Positions 1-11,476 of a stretch of DNA of 64,000 nucleotides are shown one piece after another (position 1 is the first letter of the stretch; each line of letters begins with the position of its first letter). Source of the stretch: Terana coerulea (Eukaryota; Basidiomycota; Agaricomycetes; Polyporales; Phanerochaetaceae); assembly GCA_024811115.1 (NCBI GenBank), contig JAKOGH010001191.1, positions 62,001-126,000 on the forward strand, read 5' to 3'. The notes beneath the pieces were generated by a model. That model ran no database searches. It was not told where the DNA came from and saw only the letters and a program-made list of their open reading frames with translations. The position numbers and the translations under genes were made by a program.

Positions 1-2
1 AC

Positions 3-167
3 GACTACCAGGCTGTTATCGAGGAGGAGTTTGACTTCCAGAACGGCGACGTTATCGCAGTCACCGCGACCCCAGAGGATGGCTGGTGGAGCGGAGAGTT
101 GTTGGACGAGGCGAGGAAGCAGCCTGGACGGCACGTCTTCCCAAGCAACTTCGTTCGCTTGCTGTAA
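3..167 (+). CDS. C-terminal end of an SH3-domain protein (partial)
   Basis: The window opens inside a reading frame whose last 54 residues form most of an SH3 domain. Visible are an ALYDY-like start (DYQAVIEEEFDFQNGDVI), the acidic RT loop, the paired tryptophans in GWWSGEL, and the terminal PSNFVRLL followed by TAA at 165-167. SH3 domains bind proline-rich ligands and are common at the C terminus of fungal cortical-actin, endocytic and cytokinesis proteins. The N-terminal part lies outside the window, so the parent protein cannot be named. The domain itself is certain; the cellular role is inference only. Confidence 0.85.
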   Translation, partial: DYQAVIEEEFDFQNGDVIAVTATPEDGWWSGELLDEARKQPGRHVFPSNFVRLL

Positions 168-479
168 CGCTCTGGTATATTCACTTTTATATCCTTGTTT
201 GTTAGCTTCGGACGCTGAAGTTTACCCTCCTGTGTCACTCCTTCCTGTGCTCTGTGCTGCCTATGCGATGTTACGTTACTCCTACGCTACAAATGTACAT
301 GCGCGTATGTGACCTAGTCATATTTGCCACTGGCTATATACCTTATTCTACATCTTCTACCGTGCACCTCTGAAGAATGTCGACTGAATACCGCGCAAGG
401 TTTCCTTCCGCGAAGCAGTGACAAAATATTCTTCGCATTATGCCAGACATCCAATAATGATACAGACAACCTCTTCGCT
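168..479. other. Intergenic, convergent 3' ends
   Basis: About 310 bases between the stop codons of the SH3 gene (plus) and the first F-box gene (minus). I see no gene, repeat or structured element here; it presumably holds both 3' untranslated regions. Confidence 0.5.
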
Positions 480-1962
480 TCACCGGCCAAACTTCCTATG
501 TTGTTGATTTGCGATCATACCCTCCGACGCAGCCTGTGCACCAGGCACGGCGAGGACAGTCTGACCAGCCGCCGAAACTTTTCTCAGATACGCCGCCTTC
601 TCTTTATACGCCGAGCAGAGCAGATAGTCAAATCGCTGTGAGGGGTTGAGCGCCACATGCAGTTCGTTGACCATATATTCGGCGGGTGCGGATAGAATAT
701 CATCCACGGAGGGTCCAGATTTCCATGCCACATATCGAACTTCAAGCTTCTTCAAGCTTCTCAACTTGGACAATATACTCCCGCTGGCGATCATCTCCAA
801 CAATTGCTTGAATGCCGTCTGTGAACGTAGATGAACTTGGACATGGGGTACAGGCGCGAGTGCGATTACAACCTGCTCAAATGATTCGAAGGAAAAAGGG
901 TCGGCGGTGCTGCAGGTCTCTGAGCTGACATAAATGTTGCGAATACGCCAGAGATAATTGTAGTCGTCTCGAAACGGAGAGAGGTGTGTAGCGATGTAAT
1001 GGCCAGCTAAAGTGAGGGAGATAGTTGGAGTTAGGCGTACTATATAGAAAGACCAGTCATAAATTTAGAGATCTGGTAACAGCTTGCTAACAATGCTTAC
1101 CGTCCATTACGGCTAGAGTCAGCAGTTGCTCCGCTGGAATATCGGCCAAGGCGCAGAAAAAGGTCATGGCGGACCCGATAGACTCCCAGAGCGCCGGGCG
1201 CATCTTCAAGACATGCTGTCCAGAAAGGATGCTAAACATAAGCTCCGTCTCCAACCGAGGGTCGCCACACCCTGAGACTGACACACTGCGCAGCTGGATA
1301 GGCCCGCTCCTTCGGGTGGCTCGCGCTCGTGGTACGGTAAACTCCTCGTCGAAAGTGATTTTTACACAGTCCACGGATTCCAAGAGCGGCAGGCTGTCGA
1401 TGAGATGTAGAAGGTGGCCGACGGTGGAAAAACGGACACCTGCGAGGTGAATCTTCCCAAATCGGAACATCCGCCAAGGAAGTGTTTTGGGTAGGAGGGC
1501 GCTGAGGGACGAAGGAGTGTGATGTGCATTCGAGTCCTTGATATCCAGGCGAAAGAACGGGGTATGAGCATACTCTCCTTTGGAGAAGGGGACTCCGGGT
1601 CGAGACTTGGCTGTCAAGCGTGGCAATTTGTAGAGGTGATGAAGCCAGTCTGCCGACCAGGTGCCAAGGTGAACGACGCGAATGACCTCCAGGCAGTCTT
1701 CGAGTTTGGGGTGAATACTCGAAGGGAAGTCCATCAAAGCCAGGAGGTACGACACGTCCTGCTGGGACCGTAACGCAAGGTCGCTGAAGATTCGTGGTCG
1801 ACACTTTCCCGCCCAGTGTCGGCACGTCAGACTGCAGAGTCTCAACTGCCGTTTATCCATGACTATGCCGCGCTTTGCGTCCCTGTGGCGTTTTGTGAAG
1901 CAATCGACGATAGCCTCGACGACCTCTGCAGGCAAATCGGCGGCTGTTGCGTACGCTGGCAT
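480..1962 (-). CDS. F-box protein, tandem copy A (2 exons)
   Basis: Two exons, 1962-1101 and 1006-480, joined by a 94-base GT-AG intron, give an uninterrupted 462-residue product. The frame is also open upstream without an ATG, so the first ATG (1962, protein starting MPAYAT) is chosen. It places an F-box at residues 10-50: DLPAEVVEAIVDCF, then the downstream SLTCRHWAGKCRPRIF typical of basidiomycete F-box proteins. The remainder is a leucine-rich region with the GTWSADWLHHLYKLP block, also found in copies B and C, and no catalytic motif. Such proteins usually act as substrate adaptors of SCF ubiquitin ligases; that is family knowledge, not shown here. It is the 3'-most of three tandem minus-strand paralogues and the best preserved of the first two. 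The substrate is unknown. Confidence 0.8.
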
Positions 1963-2581
1963 ACCACGGTGTGTGCGCCGCTCTGTGAGTGGGGGAAGAG
2001 CTTGGTTGCGACGAGAGTAGCGTGAGACGAAGGTGACCACCTTACGTAGCTCACCGCAGGCGACTACAGTACACTGATCAAATGTATAACCTTAAGTATG
2101 TTGGCGTCAAGAGTTAATCACTCACGCATGTACACCATCGATCAGGCGTCAGGAAGTTGTGTGGATAATAGCCTTCAAGTGGTGGTATGTTTAGTAAGCA
2201 ACTTGTTTCTCATATATATGCCCTATTTTCTATGACATTGTCAGCATTGTAGAATCTCGACAGAGGAACTGGTACTTAACGTGTACAAGTATTGCTTGGG
2301 CTCCGAGGAGGCTCCTGCCAGTTCTGAGCCCGCGCATTGTCCACTGAAAATGGTCAGCAACCATCTATTGAGTAGTACCAGGCCTTTGGTTTTTCTGAGT
2401 CCTCATAGCCTTTAAGTAGTGCGGTATCGCAGGATATTGAAACACTGCTGGTCGGGCAGAGAACACTGAGACGCCTGCGCCGCCAAACCAACGGTAGCAC
2501 CGCGCTTCACGGTATTGCTAGGCGACGAGCGAGATAGGGTATATGTGCGAGGAGGGGGTGCGACGATGACGGTTACAGACA

Positions 2582-3095
2582 CACTGCGGAACCCAAGAGA
2601 TAAATCTCGGGGATTTATCGTGTCAACACGTGGGAGTCTGAAACAAAATGGCCAGCATAAGTCACGCGGATTGATTAAATATTCCATTTCAGGAGATATA
2701 CAACTTAAATGAACGCGTAAATCTGCGCACCTAACTCTGTATCCTTTCCTGATGACTCACAGAGCTTTATTCTGACAATAAATCCCTTGTATCTCTCGTA
2801 GCCATTTCATGGATTTATAATGGGCACATTACTTGTAAGCAACAAGATAAATTCCTTGGACAAATACAAAACAAGTCATACATGTATCCAGCATGAAATA
2901 GACAGAGGTCTTCAGAATACATCCACAGGATTTATTGTGGCAATATATTCCACCTAACTCAGCGAGAGATATTGAGGATATATGGTTGACATAAGTAAGA
3001 TAAAGAATGCAGATATATTCATCATAAATCATGTACCGCATATCTCCAGGATAAATCCAGCAGGACCTCAGACACTTAGAAACAAAGATGTCTGC
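2582..3095 (+). repeat. Left terminal inverted repeat of the transposon
   Basis: 514 bases, the reverse complement of 3546-4060 with scattered substitutions. Starts CACTGCGGAACCCAAGAG and contains several GGATTTAT/ATAAATCC motifs. Confidence 0.85.
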
Positions 3096-3545
3096 GGAAG
3101 ATAGTAGTTAGTTGCATTCAACATAAGCCTTTTGACTATGGACACTAAACACATAATGCGCATTGGTAGATTCACATACAATTGCAAATCTAGTGAGAGC
3201 TATCAACTTTTGTATACTTTGCACAATGGTGGCGTATTCATAGAACTTTGTTGCCCAAGTTAACAACCTCAACTAGATTGCACTGTTTTGACATTGGCTA
3301 GCGTTAGCATCATCAGTCAGAGTCTCCATGGGGCGTAAACATGTAAGTGCTTACCACGGTGTTGTGTTTTGTACGACACAAACCTGTGCTTTGTCGCTGC
3401 CATTGTGCAATATACGCAAAAGTTCAAAATAGTCCTTACTGGATTTGCAGTTGTATCTGAATATACCAATGTGTGTATTAGTAAGTTTGTTGTCAGTAAT
3501 CAAAAGTCTCATATTGAATGAGCCAATGTCTAACTACTACATTCA

Positions 3546-4060
3546 GCAGACACCTATGTTTCTAAGTGTCCAAGGTCCTGCTGGATTTATTTTGGAGATA
3601 TGCAGTACGTGATTTATGATGGATATATCTGTGTTCTTTATTTTACTTATGTCAACCATATGTCCTCAATATCTCTCGCTGAGTTAGGTGGAATATATTG
3701 CCACAATAAATCCTGTGGATGTATTCTGAAGACCTCTGTCTATTTCATGCTGGATACATGTATGACTTGTTTTGTATTTGTCCAAGGAATTTATCTTGTT
3801 GCTTACAAGTAATGTGCCCATTATAAATCCATGAAATGGCTACGAGAGATACAAGGGATTTATTGTCAGAATAAAGCTCCTGTGAGTCATCAGGAAAGGA
3901 TACAGAGTTAGGTGCGCAGATTTACGCGTTCATTTAAGTTGTATATCTCCTGAAATGGAATATTTAATCAATCCGCGTGACTTATGCTGGCCATTTTGTT
4001 TCAGACTCCCACGTGTTGACACGATAAATCCCCGAGATTTATCTCTTGGGTTCCGCAGTG
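3546..4060 (-). repeat. Right terminal inverted repeat of the transposon
   Basis: 515 bases mirroring the left arm and ending TTGGGTTCCGCAGTG at 4060. The arms differ at scattered positions, which suggests the insertion is not brand new. Confidence 0.85.
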
Positions 4061-4326
4061 ACAAGACAGACAGGGATGATGACGTAAGCTGCCGCACGCA
4101 GTAACCTAGGCCTGCGCCGCTTGACCTGCGCCGGCGGGGTTGCACATATACCTAGCCTTCACAAACATGTTGAACACATGCACAGAGCGAGTCAAGAAGA
4201 TTGCCATGGTATCCCTTATTTTATATTGTTACCATGCACCTTAAGAGTGCTGGCTAAATACTGGTATGTACTTATGGTCTACCGCCGAAGTTTTCCTCAG
4301 ATACACCTCCAAATTCTCTTTATCGA

Positions 4327-5700
4327 TCAAGCCAAGCACTGGCAGACCATCAAATTGTTGTCAGGGTCAAGCAACACGCGTAGTTGGTCGACCATAAATT
4401 CAGCGAGTGCGGGTAAAATATCGTCCACGGAGGGTCCAGATTTCCGTAGTGTATATCGAACCTTGAGCTTCCTCAAAACTCTCAACCTGGACAATATCTT
4501 CCTGCCAGCTACCATCTTCAACAACTGCTTGAACGTCTCCTGAGACCGTAGATAGATTTGGACGCGGGGTATAGGGGTGAAGGTAGTCAGAGCTTGTATG
4601 AACGATTCGAATAAGGAATGGTCGGCGGCGCGGCAAATTTCTGAGATGCCACATATGTTGCGAACCAGCCAGAGATACCTGTGCTCGTCTCTGAAAGGAG
4701 TTAGGTGCGTGGCAACTTATCGGCCATTGCGATAAAGGGAATGATTAATGGGGTTAGATATGCTGCGTGAGGAAGATTGGGCATGAGCTTCAGCATGAAT
4801 CAACGGCGGGTACTACTCACCCTTTACTATGGATAGAGCCGGCCATTGCTCCGCAGAAATGCCACAGAATGCAGATAGAACCGCCATCGCCGAACGCAAA
4901 CGACTCCCAGAGTTTCACGCTTACCTTCAAGACATGTTTTACGGAAAGGATGGTGACCATAAGCTCCATCTGTAACCGAGGGTCGCCACATTCTGATACT
5001 GACATAGTACCAGTACGAATGGCATGAGCCCTTCTCCACAGGTTAAGGCGTGGTGGCGGTTGGATGAACTCGCTGAAGGGATATTTCAAGCAGTCCACAG
5101 ATTCCAAGAGCGGCCTGCTGCCAATGACATGCAGAACGTTTCCGACCATGGGGAGTTGAACCTTTGCGACGTGAAGCCTCCTGAATTGCAACACCCGCCT
5201 ACGAAGCGGTTTAGGTAGAAGAGCGCTGATAGATGGAGAAGTGTGATGAGTGGTGATCGAGTCTTCGTCATCCAAGCGAAAAAATGGGTTCTGAACTTGA
5301 AGCGAGTCGCCCTTGGCAGAGGGTACTGGAGACTTTGCCGTTATTCCGGGGAGCTTGTAGAGGTGATAAAGGCAGTCTGCTGACCACGTGCCAAAATGGC
5401 CCGCACGGATGACTTCTAGACATTCCTCGACGCTAGGGCGTATGGCAGAAGGGAAGTGTGTGAACTCCGACAGGGAGGCGACATCATTCTGAGGGTGCAG
5501 CATGAAATCATTAACCCTAGGCCGACGTTTTCTATCCCAGTATCGGCAGGTGAGGCCGCATACTCCTAGCTGTCGTTCATCTATAGTAACAACGCATTTT
5601 GCATGCGCATGCCACCGCGTCAAACAATCAACGAAACGTCGACGGCGTCCGCTGGTAAAGTGTGTCCAGTTGTGTGGTCGGAAGTTCGCAGGGACGCATA
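4327..5700 (-). pseudogene. F-box protein, tandem copy B, degenerate
   Basis: Homologous to copy A along its length: GTWSADCLYHLYKLP, SALLPKPLRRRVLQF, ECGDPRL, and in the second exon RKSGPSVDDILPALAEFMV. The F-box itself is broken. Near 5630-5660 one frame reads LPADAVDVSLIV and runs into a stop, while the rest of the protein continues in the neighbouring frame; alignment with copy A implies one missing base there. The region matching the start of exon 2 (around 4720) has an in-frame TAA where copy A is open. There is no in-frame ATG ahead of the conserved part. Two independent lesions plus the missing start argue for a real pseudogene rather than a single sequencing slip. Exact ends are approximate. 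Confidence 0.7.
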
Positions 5701-5815
5701 CAATATTGCCTGACCAGTGAGTAGGTGGTTGAGGTCGTTGACGTAAGTGCAACCTGGATGCCACTGAAATGATATGGTTAGCGACCGCCAACTGTTCTAT
5801 GCGCAACTATTAACT

Positions 5816-7333
5816 TCAGTCTACGTCAAAAGCAAGACGCTTACTTATACGCGCCAGTAGATCTTCCGCCGTCTGCTGTAACTGTAGCAATGCCCGTATC
5901 AGTGGGTACGCAATGAAGAATTCCCACACAGTGTGGTGGAGTTGACGCATGCCAGGGACGTCCACAGCCGACGGCTCGACTACCAAACAGCTTACTGCCC
6001 GCATATATGCATTTTCAATATGGCTGTCAGAGAGATCAATTAATTTCTGGGCATGGTAGAGCGAACAAGTCCTGCAGTGAGTCCGCGTCCGTTTCAGCTC
6101 GTCAGATTGCTTCGCAAGAACTTCGTCGACCGAGACTGGCTGGGACGTGCTCCCCACACTGTACCACACTCGCAGTTTCCCCAAATGTCGAATCCGCTGT
6201 AGTGCGGCACCGTCGGATATAGTCCTTAGGAAAATGTTGAAAATGTCCAGAGAGCGAGTCCGAAACGCGATCACAGGTAGGGCCTCAAGTGTCATCATGA
6301 TCTCTTCATACGAAGCCAGCCGTTCGGTGTTTAGTCCCAGCAATCCGTGGATGAGCTCGGTCTCTACTTTCTCTACGGCAATGTCCCCGTGACTGCCGTT
6401 GAAGGAGAGTGAGACCTGCAGCGTACACCACATACACGACACCGTGACCAACGTCCCTACCCAAAACGCTATCAGTAAGAGTTGCACAACGTTAATGATG
6501 TACTCACCTTCAGCCACCAACTCGTACCACGCACCTTTATTCTGTGAATATAGTGGCTGCAGGGCTAATGACGCCTTCACAATAGTGTCCTTCAACGTCT
6601 CCTGCAGCTGGAAACTGTGGGGACCGGCCGTGGTGAAGATGGCGCAGACAAGCCAAATTTGCTCTTGGGCTGTCCCGCAATCAGCTACGCGTAAGCGATG
6701 AAGGTGGGATTTAAGTCTCCTTGATCGGTACAGATGCAATGGCACGTCATCAAAATTGCTGAAAGTGAGCTTCTCGCAAGAGAGCGAACGCATGGAGGGG
6801 ACGCTCGAGATTAGGCGGAGGAGATCCGCGGGCTTACTGAAATGTCGAGCTGATAGGTAAATGTTTGTGAAGGGAAATAGACTGCTGGGAAGTGTCCTAG
6901 GCAAGAATGCGCATAGTGACGAAGGAGTATCTTCGTGCTCGCCGTTTATGAGGTGAAGTGCTAAGCGACGGAGAGGTGTGATAAGCTTCTTTAGCGAGTA
7001 AACGCGGTGGAGCCAAGGGATTGGCCATTGTCCGCTATGTATGATTTCGATGTTACGGATGCAATGGGAGAGAGGACTAGGGAGAGTGGGAGGTGTGGAG
7101 TTGATGAAGTCCTCAAGCTCTGTGAGATCGCGTGCGCACTTGAGCTTGATTTGACAAAACATCCGACGTCGAGAACATTTCGCCCAATGACGGCAGGTAA
7201 GGCTGAAGGAGCCAAGCTCCTGTTTACTCGCCTCCGTCGGTGTCTCCGAATAAATAGCCCAGTAAACGATTTGGTGGATAAGCTCGGATGGAAGGCATGC
7301 TCCAGTCACGCATGGCATGCCTCCGTCGCGCAT
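5816..7333 (-). CDS. F-box protein, tandem copy C (2 exons)
   Basis: Exons 7333-6508 and 6456-5816 encode 488 residues. The 51-base intron (6507-6457) has GTGAGT, a TACTGAT branch-like site and GTAG. It contains no stop and is a multiple of three, so retention would add 17 residues. The F-box lies near the N terminus (CLPSELIHQIVYWAIYSE, then SLTCRHWAKCSRRRMF). The middle and C-terminal parts align loosely with copy A, including the PVSVDEVL block that matches GPSVDDIL. ATG 7333 is chosen over the in-frame ATG at 7318; the latter would match the MPAYAT start of copy A. The predicted role is SCF adaptor, substrate unknown. This is the most diverged of the three and intact. Confidence 0.75.
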   Translation of the reverse strand: MRDGGMPCVTGACLPSELIHQIVYWAIYSETPTEASKQELGSFSLTCRHWAKCSRRRMFCQIKLKCARDLTELEDFINSTPPTLPSPLSHCIRNIEIIHSGQWPIPWLHRVYSLKKLITPLRRLALHLINGEHEDTPSSLCAFLPRTLPSSLFPFTNIYLSARHFSKPADLLRLISSVPSMRSLSCEKLTFSNFDDVPLHLYRSRRLKSHLHRLRVADCGTAQEQIWLVCAIFTTAGPHSFQLQETLKDTIVKASLALQPLYSQNKGAWYELVAEGEYIINVVQLLLIAFWVGTLVTVSCMWCTLQVSLSFNGSHGDIAVEKVETELIHGLLGLNTERLASYEEIMMTLEALPVIAFRTRSLDIFNIFLRTISDGAALQRIRHLGKLRVWYSVGSTSQPVSVDEVLAKQSDELKRTRTHCRTCSLYHAQKLIDLSDSHIENAYMRAVSCLVVEPSAVDVPGMRQLHHTVWEFFIAYPLIRALLQLQQTAEDLLARISKRLAFDVD

Positions 7334-8433
7334 GTAGGTTGAAAGTGACCAGGGGGCATACGGGCGAAAGTTTGAAGCGGTTTCAAGGATGTCGACCACT
7401 TCAGCGAGTTATATCTCCTGAACTTGCCTTGCAACATTTGATAGCTATCCGGAAAAACGTCCCTGATACTTCTTTCGTGCCCGCAAGTCAGTTACATGAC
7501 GCCAGTCGCTAAAGAACAAGGTATACCGTTTATAGCGAGATGCGCCTCGACAGTCTGCGAAAAGGGTGTCCAGCTCGTATTCTCAAGCTTAACTGTTCCT
7601 AGGATAAGAAGACATCGTATTTTTATCAACTGATGGGCATCTAGATGCGCCTCACCATACAAGAATCCAGGAAGTCTATCACGATGAGTAGCCCAAGTCA
7701 TAACTGTTCCCCATTGCAGTATGAGAGAGATCTAAGTTCGTGACTGGGTGATATATATGGGGCATAGTTCTTCTGTGCATACAACCCAGGTGAGTAGGAG
7801 TGTGGTTGACGTCGGGAGGCAACAGCCGCTCATCAAAGACACCTACCTCTTCGACCCCAAATGAAATAAATGCCGAATGAAACGGTCGTGAGATATGGTT
7901 GGATACTTGGTAGACTCCAGCAGTGTAAAACAGCGCTGGGAACTCTTAAGTGTATTCGTATTGTCCGGCGAAATGCTCTATTGTGACAAAGTAAGATCTT
8001 GGTTAAGGTGATATGTGCGGCGTACTGGATACCACGATGTACGTACCAGGTATGCCGTACTACGCTCGAAAGGTCATTCGGCACGTATTCCGTCCTTCCG
8101 AGCAAAACATGGCAATGCTATACGCCATCTTCAGAATTCACACCTTTCGGAGCAGTGGAAACGGATGTTCCGACGTTCTCAGTTTGCATCCATGGAAAGT
8201 AACATGTATAACCGTAGAGAACATGGAAGACATCCTACAACATTCCTAAGTTTGATGAGCAACCCACAATTGGTATGGTAATAGACTTAGAAGCACAATA
8301 CGTGTATTATCCAGATATCCAAACAGCAATGCCTGTCTAAGCAGATTTCTCAGGGTTCCGGAAGGATGGGTATCGAGATGTCGGCTAGGGTCGTGTATGC
8401 GTAGGCAGTGCTTCTCGACGGCAGCACGCAACT
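7334..8433. other. Gene-poor stretch
   Basis: About 1.1 kb upstream of F-box copy C. Only short overlapping frames without recognisable domains were seen; no repeat or RNA gene is evident. Confidence 0.4.
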
Positions 8434-8675
8434 TCATTTGCCCTCGTGGACAGCGTTCGTGAAGGCCGCTTCGCAATGCTTCATCAGCTCATCCCCCCGA
8501 GATTTCATCTTGTGGAGGTCGTCACGCAAATAGTGTCGCTCCTCGTGGGCGAAGACGTTCTTCTGCACTTCGACCTCGACCTGCAAGGTTGTACCTATCG
8601 TCAATTCCGCCCTGAAGAGTCAGTGAGTGGTGCACGTACGTCTTCGCCTGGCCCCATCTGCGTCTCTATCACCAT
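8434..8675 (-). CDS. Small hypothetical protein, 60 residues (doubtful)
   Basis: Exon 8675-8640 and exon 8580-8434 join in phase across a 59-base GT-AG intron (GTACGT...TTGCAG). The product begins MVIETQMGPGED and ends AFTNAVHEGK. The second exon has strongly G/C-ending codons on the minus strand and a hydrophilic, helix-like composition (NVFAHEERHYLRDDLHKMKS), which favours this strand over the overlapping plus-strand frame. No family recognised. It could be the last part of a longer gene whose upstream exons I did not find. Confidence 0.3.
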
Positions 8676-9443
8676 GTCCGCGCCCTCTCGCCACTCCGGA
8701 GACAACTATGCCATCCGCCCCTTCACCGTCTGGGAGATTCTCCTCGCGGTAGTCCTGCACGGCGTGTTCTTCTGCATTGTGTTGCGCCATGTCGCACAGG
8801 AGCTCTGCCCTGTTGTCGTGGCTTGGTCGTAGCCTGCCCGGCAAAAACGTTCACAATCTCCTGGGATACTGTACCATGCTGGAGAGCAATAAAGAGAATA
8901 TATACGAAGAATAAGATATAAATAGATTGCCGTTAGGATGAAAGGGCGGAGCTCGAGGATGGAGAGAGTTAGGAGTGAGTGAGTGATTGGACTAGGCGCC
9001 CAAAGCTTGGGTCAGGCATGCGAGGTTTGTGCGAGCTGCTCATACGCTGTCTGCGGCCCCGCACTGCGCAACACACGTTGGTCCGCCAGGTGCATCTCCA
9101 CAGTAGTATGGGAAGAGCGCGTTGGATATTATGGCACGATAGAGATAGATAGCAGTATGATACACGATACGATGATACAATCCAGTGGGGGATAGCTATT
9201 CGCCGAATATACAGACGAGGGAGATTTTGATGGTACAAGTCGGAACTGTGGGGGATGCAGACGGAGACTGGTGTTTGAGAGAAAAGAGAGATGTGCAGGC
9301 TTCCAGAGTGCAGTAATGATGTCATGGGGGTTCGTTCAGCGGATATGCTAGGATGTTATGAACGTCAATGCGAGGTGGCCTTGGAAGCATGCTGGACTCA
9401 CTTGTTCGTGGGATGTGTGCTGGGCGGAGGCCAATGACATCAT
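8676..9443. other. Gene-poor stretch
   Basis: No convincing gene. A plus-strand frame covering 8476-8832 is open across this border but overlaps the minus-strand exon and lacks family resemblance. Confidence 0.35.
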
Positions 9444-9712
9444 TCAATGTCCTGCAAGCCTACATGAAGAATTAGATCAACGTACTTCGCCACCCAGCAT
9501 AATCGAAGGCCTACTCACGCAGAGACGAAACCTGGGACGCCCACCGCCATTCCAACGCCTGAAGCGACCGCGACAGTCACTGCAGTCCCCACCAACGCAA
9601 ATGGCCACTTGTCCCCACCACCCTGACCATCCGCCGTCTTAGGCAGTGCTGTGGACTGTGTTTCAGGAGAGAAAGAAGGGTGGACATAAAGGTCGCTGAA
9701 TCCGCGGCGCAT
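9444..9712 (-). CDS. Small single-pass membrane protein, 69 residues (doubtful)
   Basis: Exons 9712-9519 and 9459-9444 join in phase across a 59-base intron (GTGAGT...ATGTAG). The product starts MRRGFSDLYVHPSF and has one hydrophobic segment near residues 37-64 (FALVGTAVTVAVASGVGM) ending ALAGH. The frame is open for about 50 further codons upstream, so a longer N terminus with another exon is possible. No family recognised; a small membrane-anchored protein is the only inference. Confidence 0.3.
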
Positions 9713-11476
9713 TTCTGGATCGTCGGTGGTAGGTTGGGATAGAGCAGTCTGGATGTTCAGAAAGATGGCGGGTAGATATAAGCAAAGCCAGAACGTGCTG
9801 CATGGAAGCAACGGAAACGAACCTTGTGGATGAATACTATCCAAATGACCGACAGCCACCGGTGACAGAGTCTGAGTAGAAGGCTATCCGGACTTCCTGG
9901 ATCCTATCGGAGGAGAGCAGCACCGCCGGTCGAATCTAGGAACACAGATGGCGAAGAGCTTGCGGCGTACAACGAGGTAGATGGCTGACTTGGATGCCTG
10001 GGAAAGGAGGCTGACCAGAGTTCAAGGGAAGGAAAGCGGGGGCTGTCGCACAGGTTCAGATCACAACGCCTCACTATATGTACGCGCGGCTCGAATGGAC
10101 CGGGGCATCCATTCCTTGGCAGCGCCGACAATAAGACGATATGTGCATTGGATCAGGCCTAATTCCGAGCTTTGCTAGATCGAGCGGGCTCAGCTGGACA
10201 GCTTTCTCAAGGGCGCGAGATGGGGGAAGAGGACAAAAGCGGGCACCGATCAATTCCAGTGTTATGGGTTTCTAGCATGTGAATTTTCAATAAGCGCACA
10301 TAGGGATTACCTTAGAATATCCCCAGCATTTCCTTCTAGGATTGGGTCACGGCGTGTCATGGCAGGCTGAGCGAGAGCTGAAATGGCAGTGAGGTGGGTC
10401 ATGATGAAATGCTGACTTTGTGGCAACATCGTACCATGTTCGTATGATATTGTTTGCCTTTGCATTGGCTGAGCTGCACTGCGCGGCGTTCCGCTTGGGC
10501 GGGGAATTCGTTAGTATTTGATCCAGAGAGGCGCGAGGAACACGAGGCAACGCAGATCGGTACCGAGGGCGCTCAGAGAGCTCGGAAAGCCCCGAAATCA
10601 GAATAGAATTGCGACACGTCTTCAAGAGGAACCAGGCATCTGCGTCAGCCAGAGGCTGGGCTAGACAACGCTCATACCGAGAAGCTAGTATGTGCGGGAA
10701 GTTTATACACTTTTAAACCGACGACGTATGAGCACCAATGACACGCAGTCGCGTTGGTGCTGAATCCGGTCGGTCACTGGCAAGCCCGGCTCTGGCACTT
10801 GGCATTTGTGTCACCCGAAATATGACATGACTACCCCAAAAGAAAGGCATGAGATAAGTGTATCAATACAAAATGACTTCAATTCGCCTGAGCTCAACTG
10901 AACCATCAAAGCAACTCGCATGTAGCTAACCGGCTCATGGCCGCTGGGCCCTGGCTACGAGCAGCACCGTGAGAACTGCGACGGCAGTTACCGCGCCACA
11001 AAGCTAACCGCCAAGTCGAAGTAAAGCGTAACTCAAGCTAAACTTAAAAGCTATTTAGCAATAAACTACTGCAGATATGCTTCTACCTTTCTTGTGAGGC
11101 AGTGATTTACATTACCGAGTGGCTGCGCATTCGTTTCGCCTTGGCGTGAGGTTTCGACCGTTTCGTACAGCTGCAGCGCTAAGATGTGGAATGCTGATCT
11201 AATCTTATCTACGCTCCTCCCAGGTAAAGACGCTGAAGGCGAGGTTCACCTCAACTTCGACCACGTTATTACTGCAACCTTGTTCGTTGCACACCTACCA
11301 TCAAGATTCTTCCTTCACTATGTTTTGCAAAACGCTCTCTGCGCCACGCCCATGCCGTGGCTAATCATCATGCTCCGCTCAGACCTTCCGACCTCTCGGC
11401 GAAGCTTGCGTTCAAACACTTCGTCTACAATCTCATCCGCTGTTCATACGGCAATACTCAGCAGCACAAGAGATAT
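9713..11476. other. Intergenic, includes the upstream copy of a duplicated promoter
   Basis: Nothing gene-like was supported between 9.7 and 11.2 kb. From about 11190 the sequence resembles the region just upstream of the second pseudouridine-synthase gene (about 13660-14000); both contain GATCTAATCTTATCTA. So the duplication unit includes the promoter. Confidence 0.45.

Larger units (their letters stand above)
2582..4060. mobile_element. Non-autonomous DNA transposon with ~515-bp terminal inverted repeats (CACTA-like ends)
   Basis: A 1,479-base element with near-identical inverted arms (2582-3095 and 3546-4060) around a 450-base unique centre. The ends read CACTGCGG...CCGCAGTG, and the element is flanked by a possible 3-base direct repeat ACA (2579-2581 and 4061-4063). 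CACTG/CACTA termini with 3-base target duplications are the hallmark of the EnSpm/CACTA superfamily. Inside the arms the 8-mer GGATTTAT/ATAAATCC recurs many times in both orientations, which resembles the subterminal transposase-binding arrays of that superfamily. The open frames of about 70 residues in the two arms are mirror images of each other and do not resemble a transposase, so the element looks non-autonomous. It lies between F-box copies A and B. Superfamily assignment is inference. Confidence 0.8.

Noticed and set aside
2829..3812. Two similar open frames of about 70 residues in opposite orientation
   Set aside because: They are the same sequence read in the two transposon arms; no transposase or other domain is seen.
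8476..8832. Plus-strand frame with a hydrophobic stretch
   Set aside because: Overlaps the minus-strand exon with better codon bias; no start context or family resemblance.
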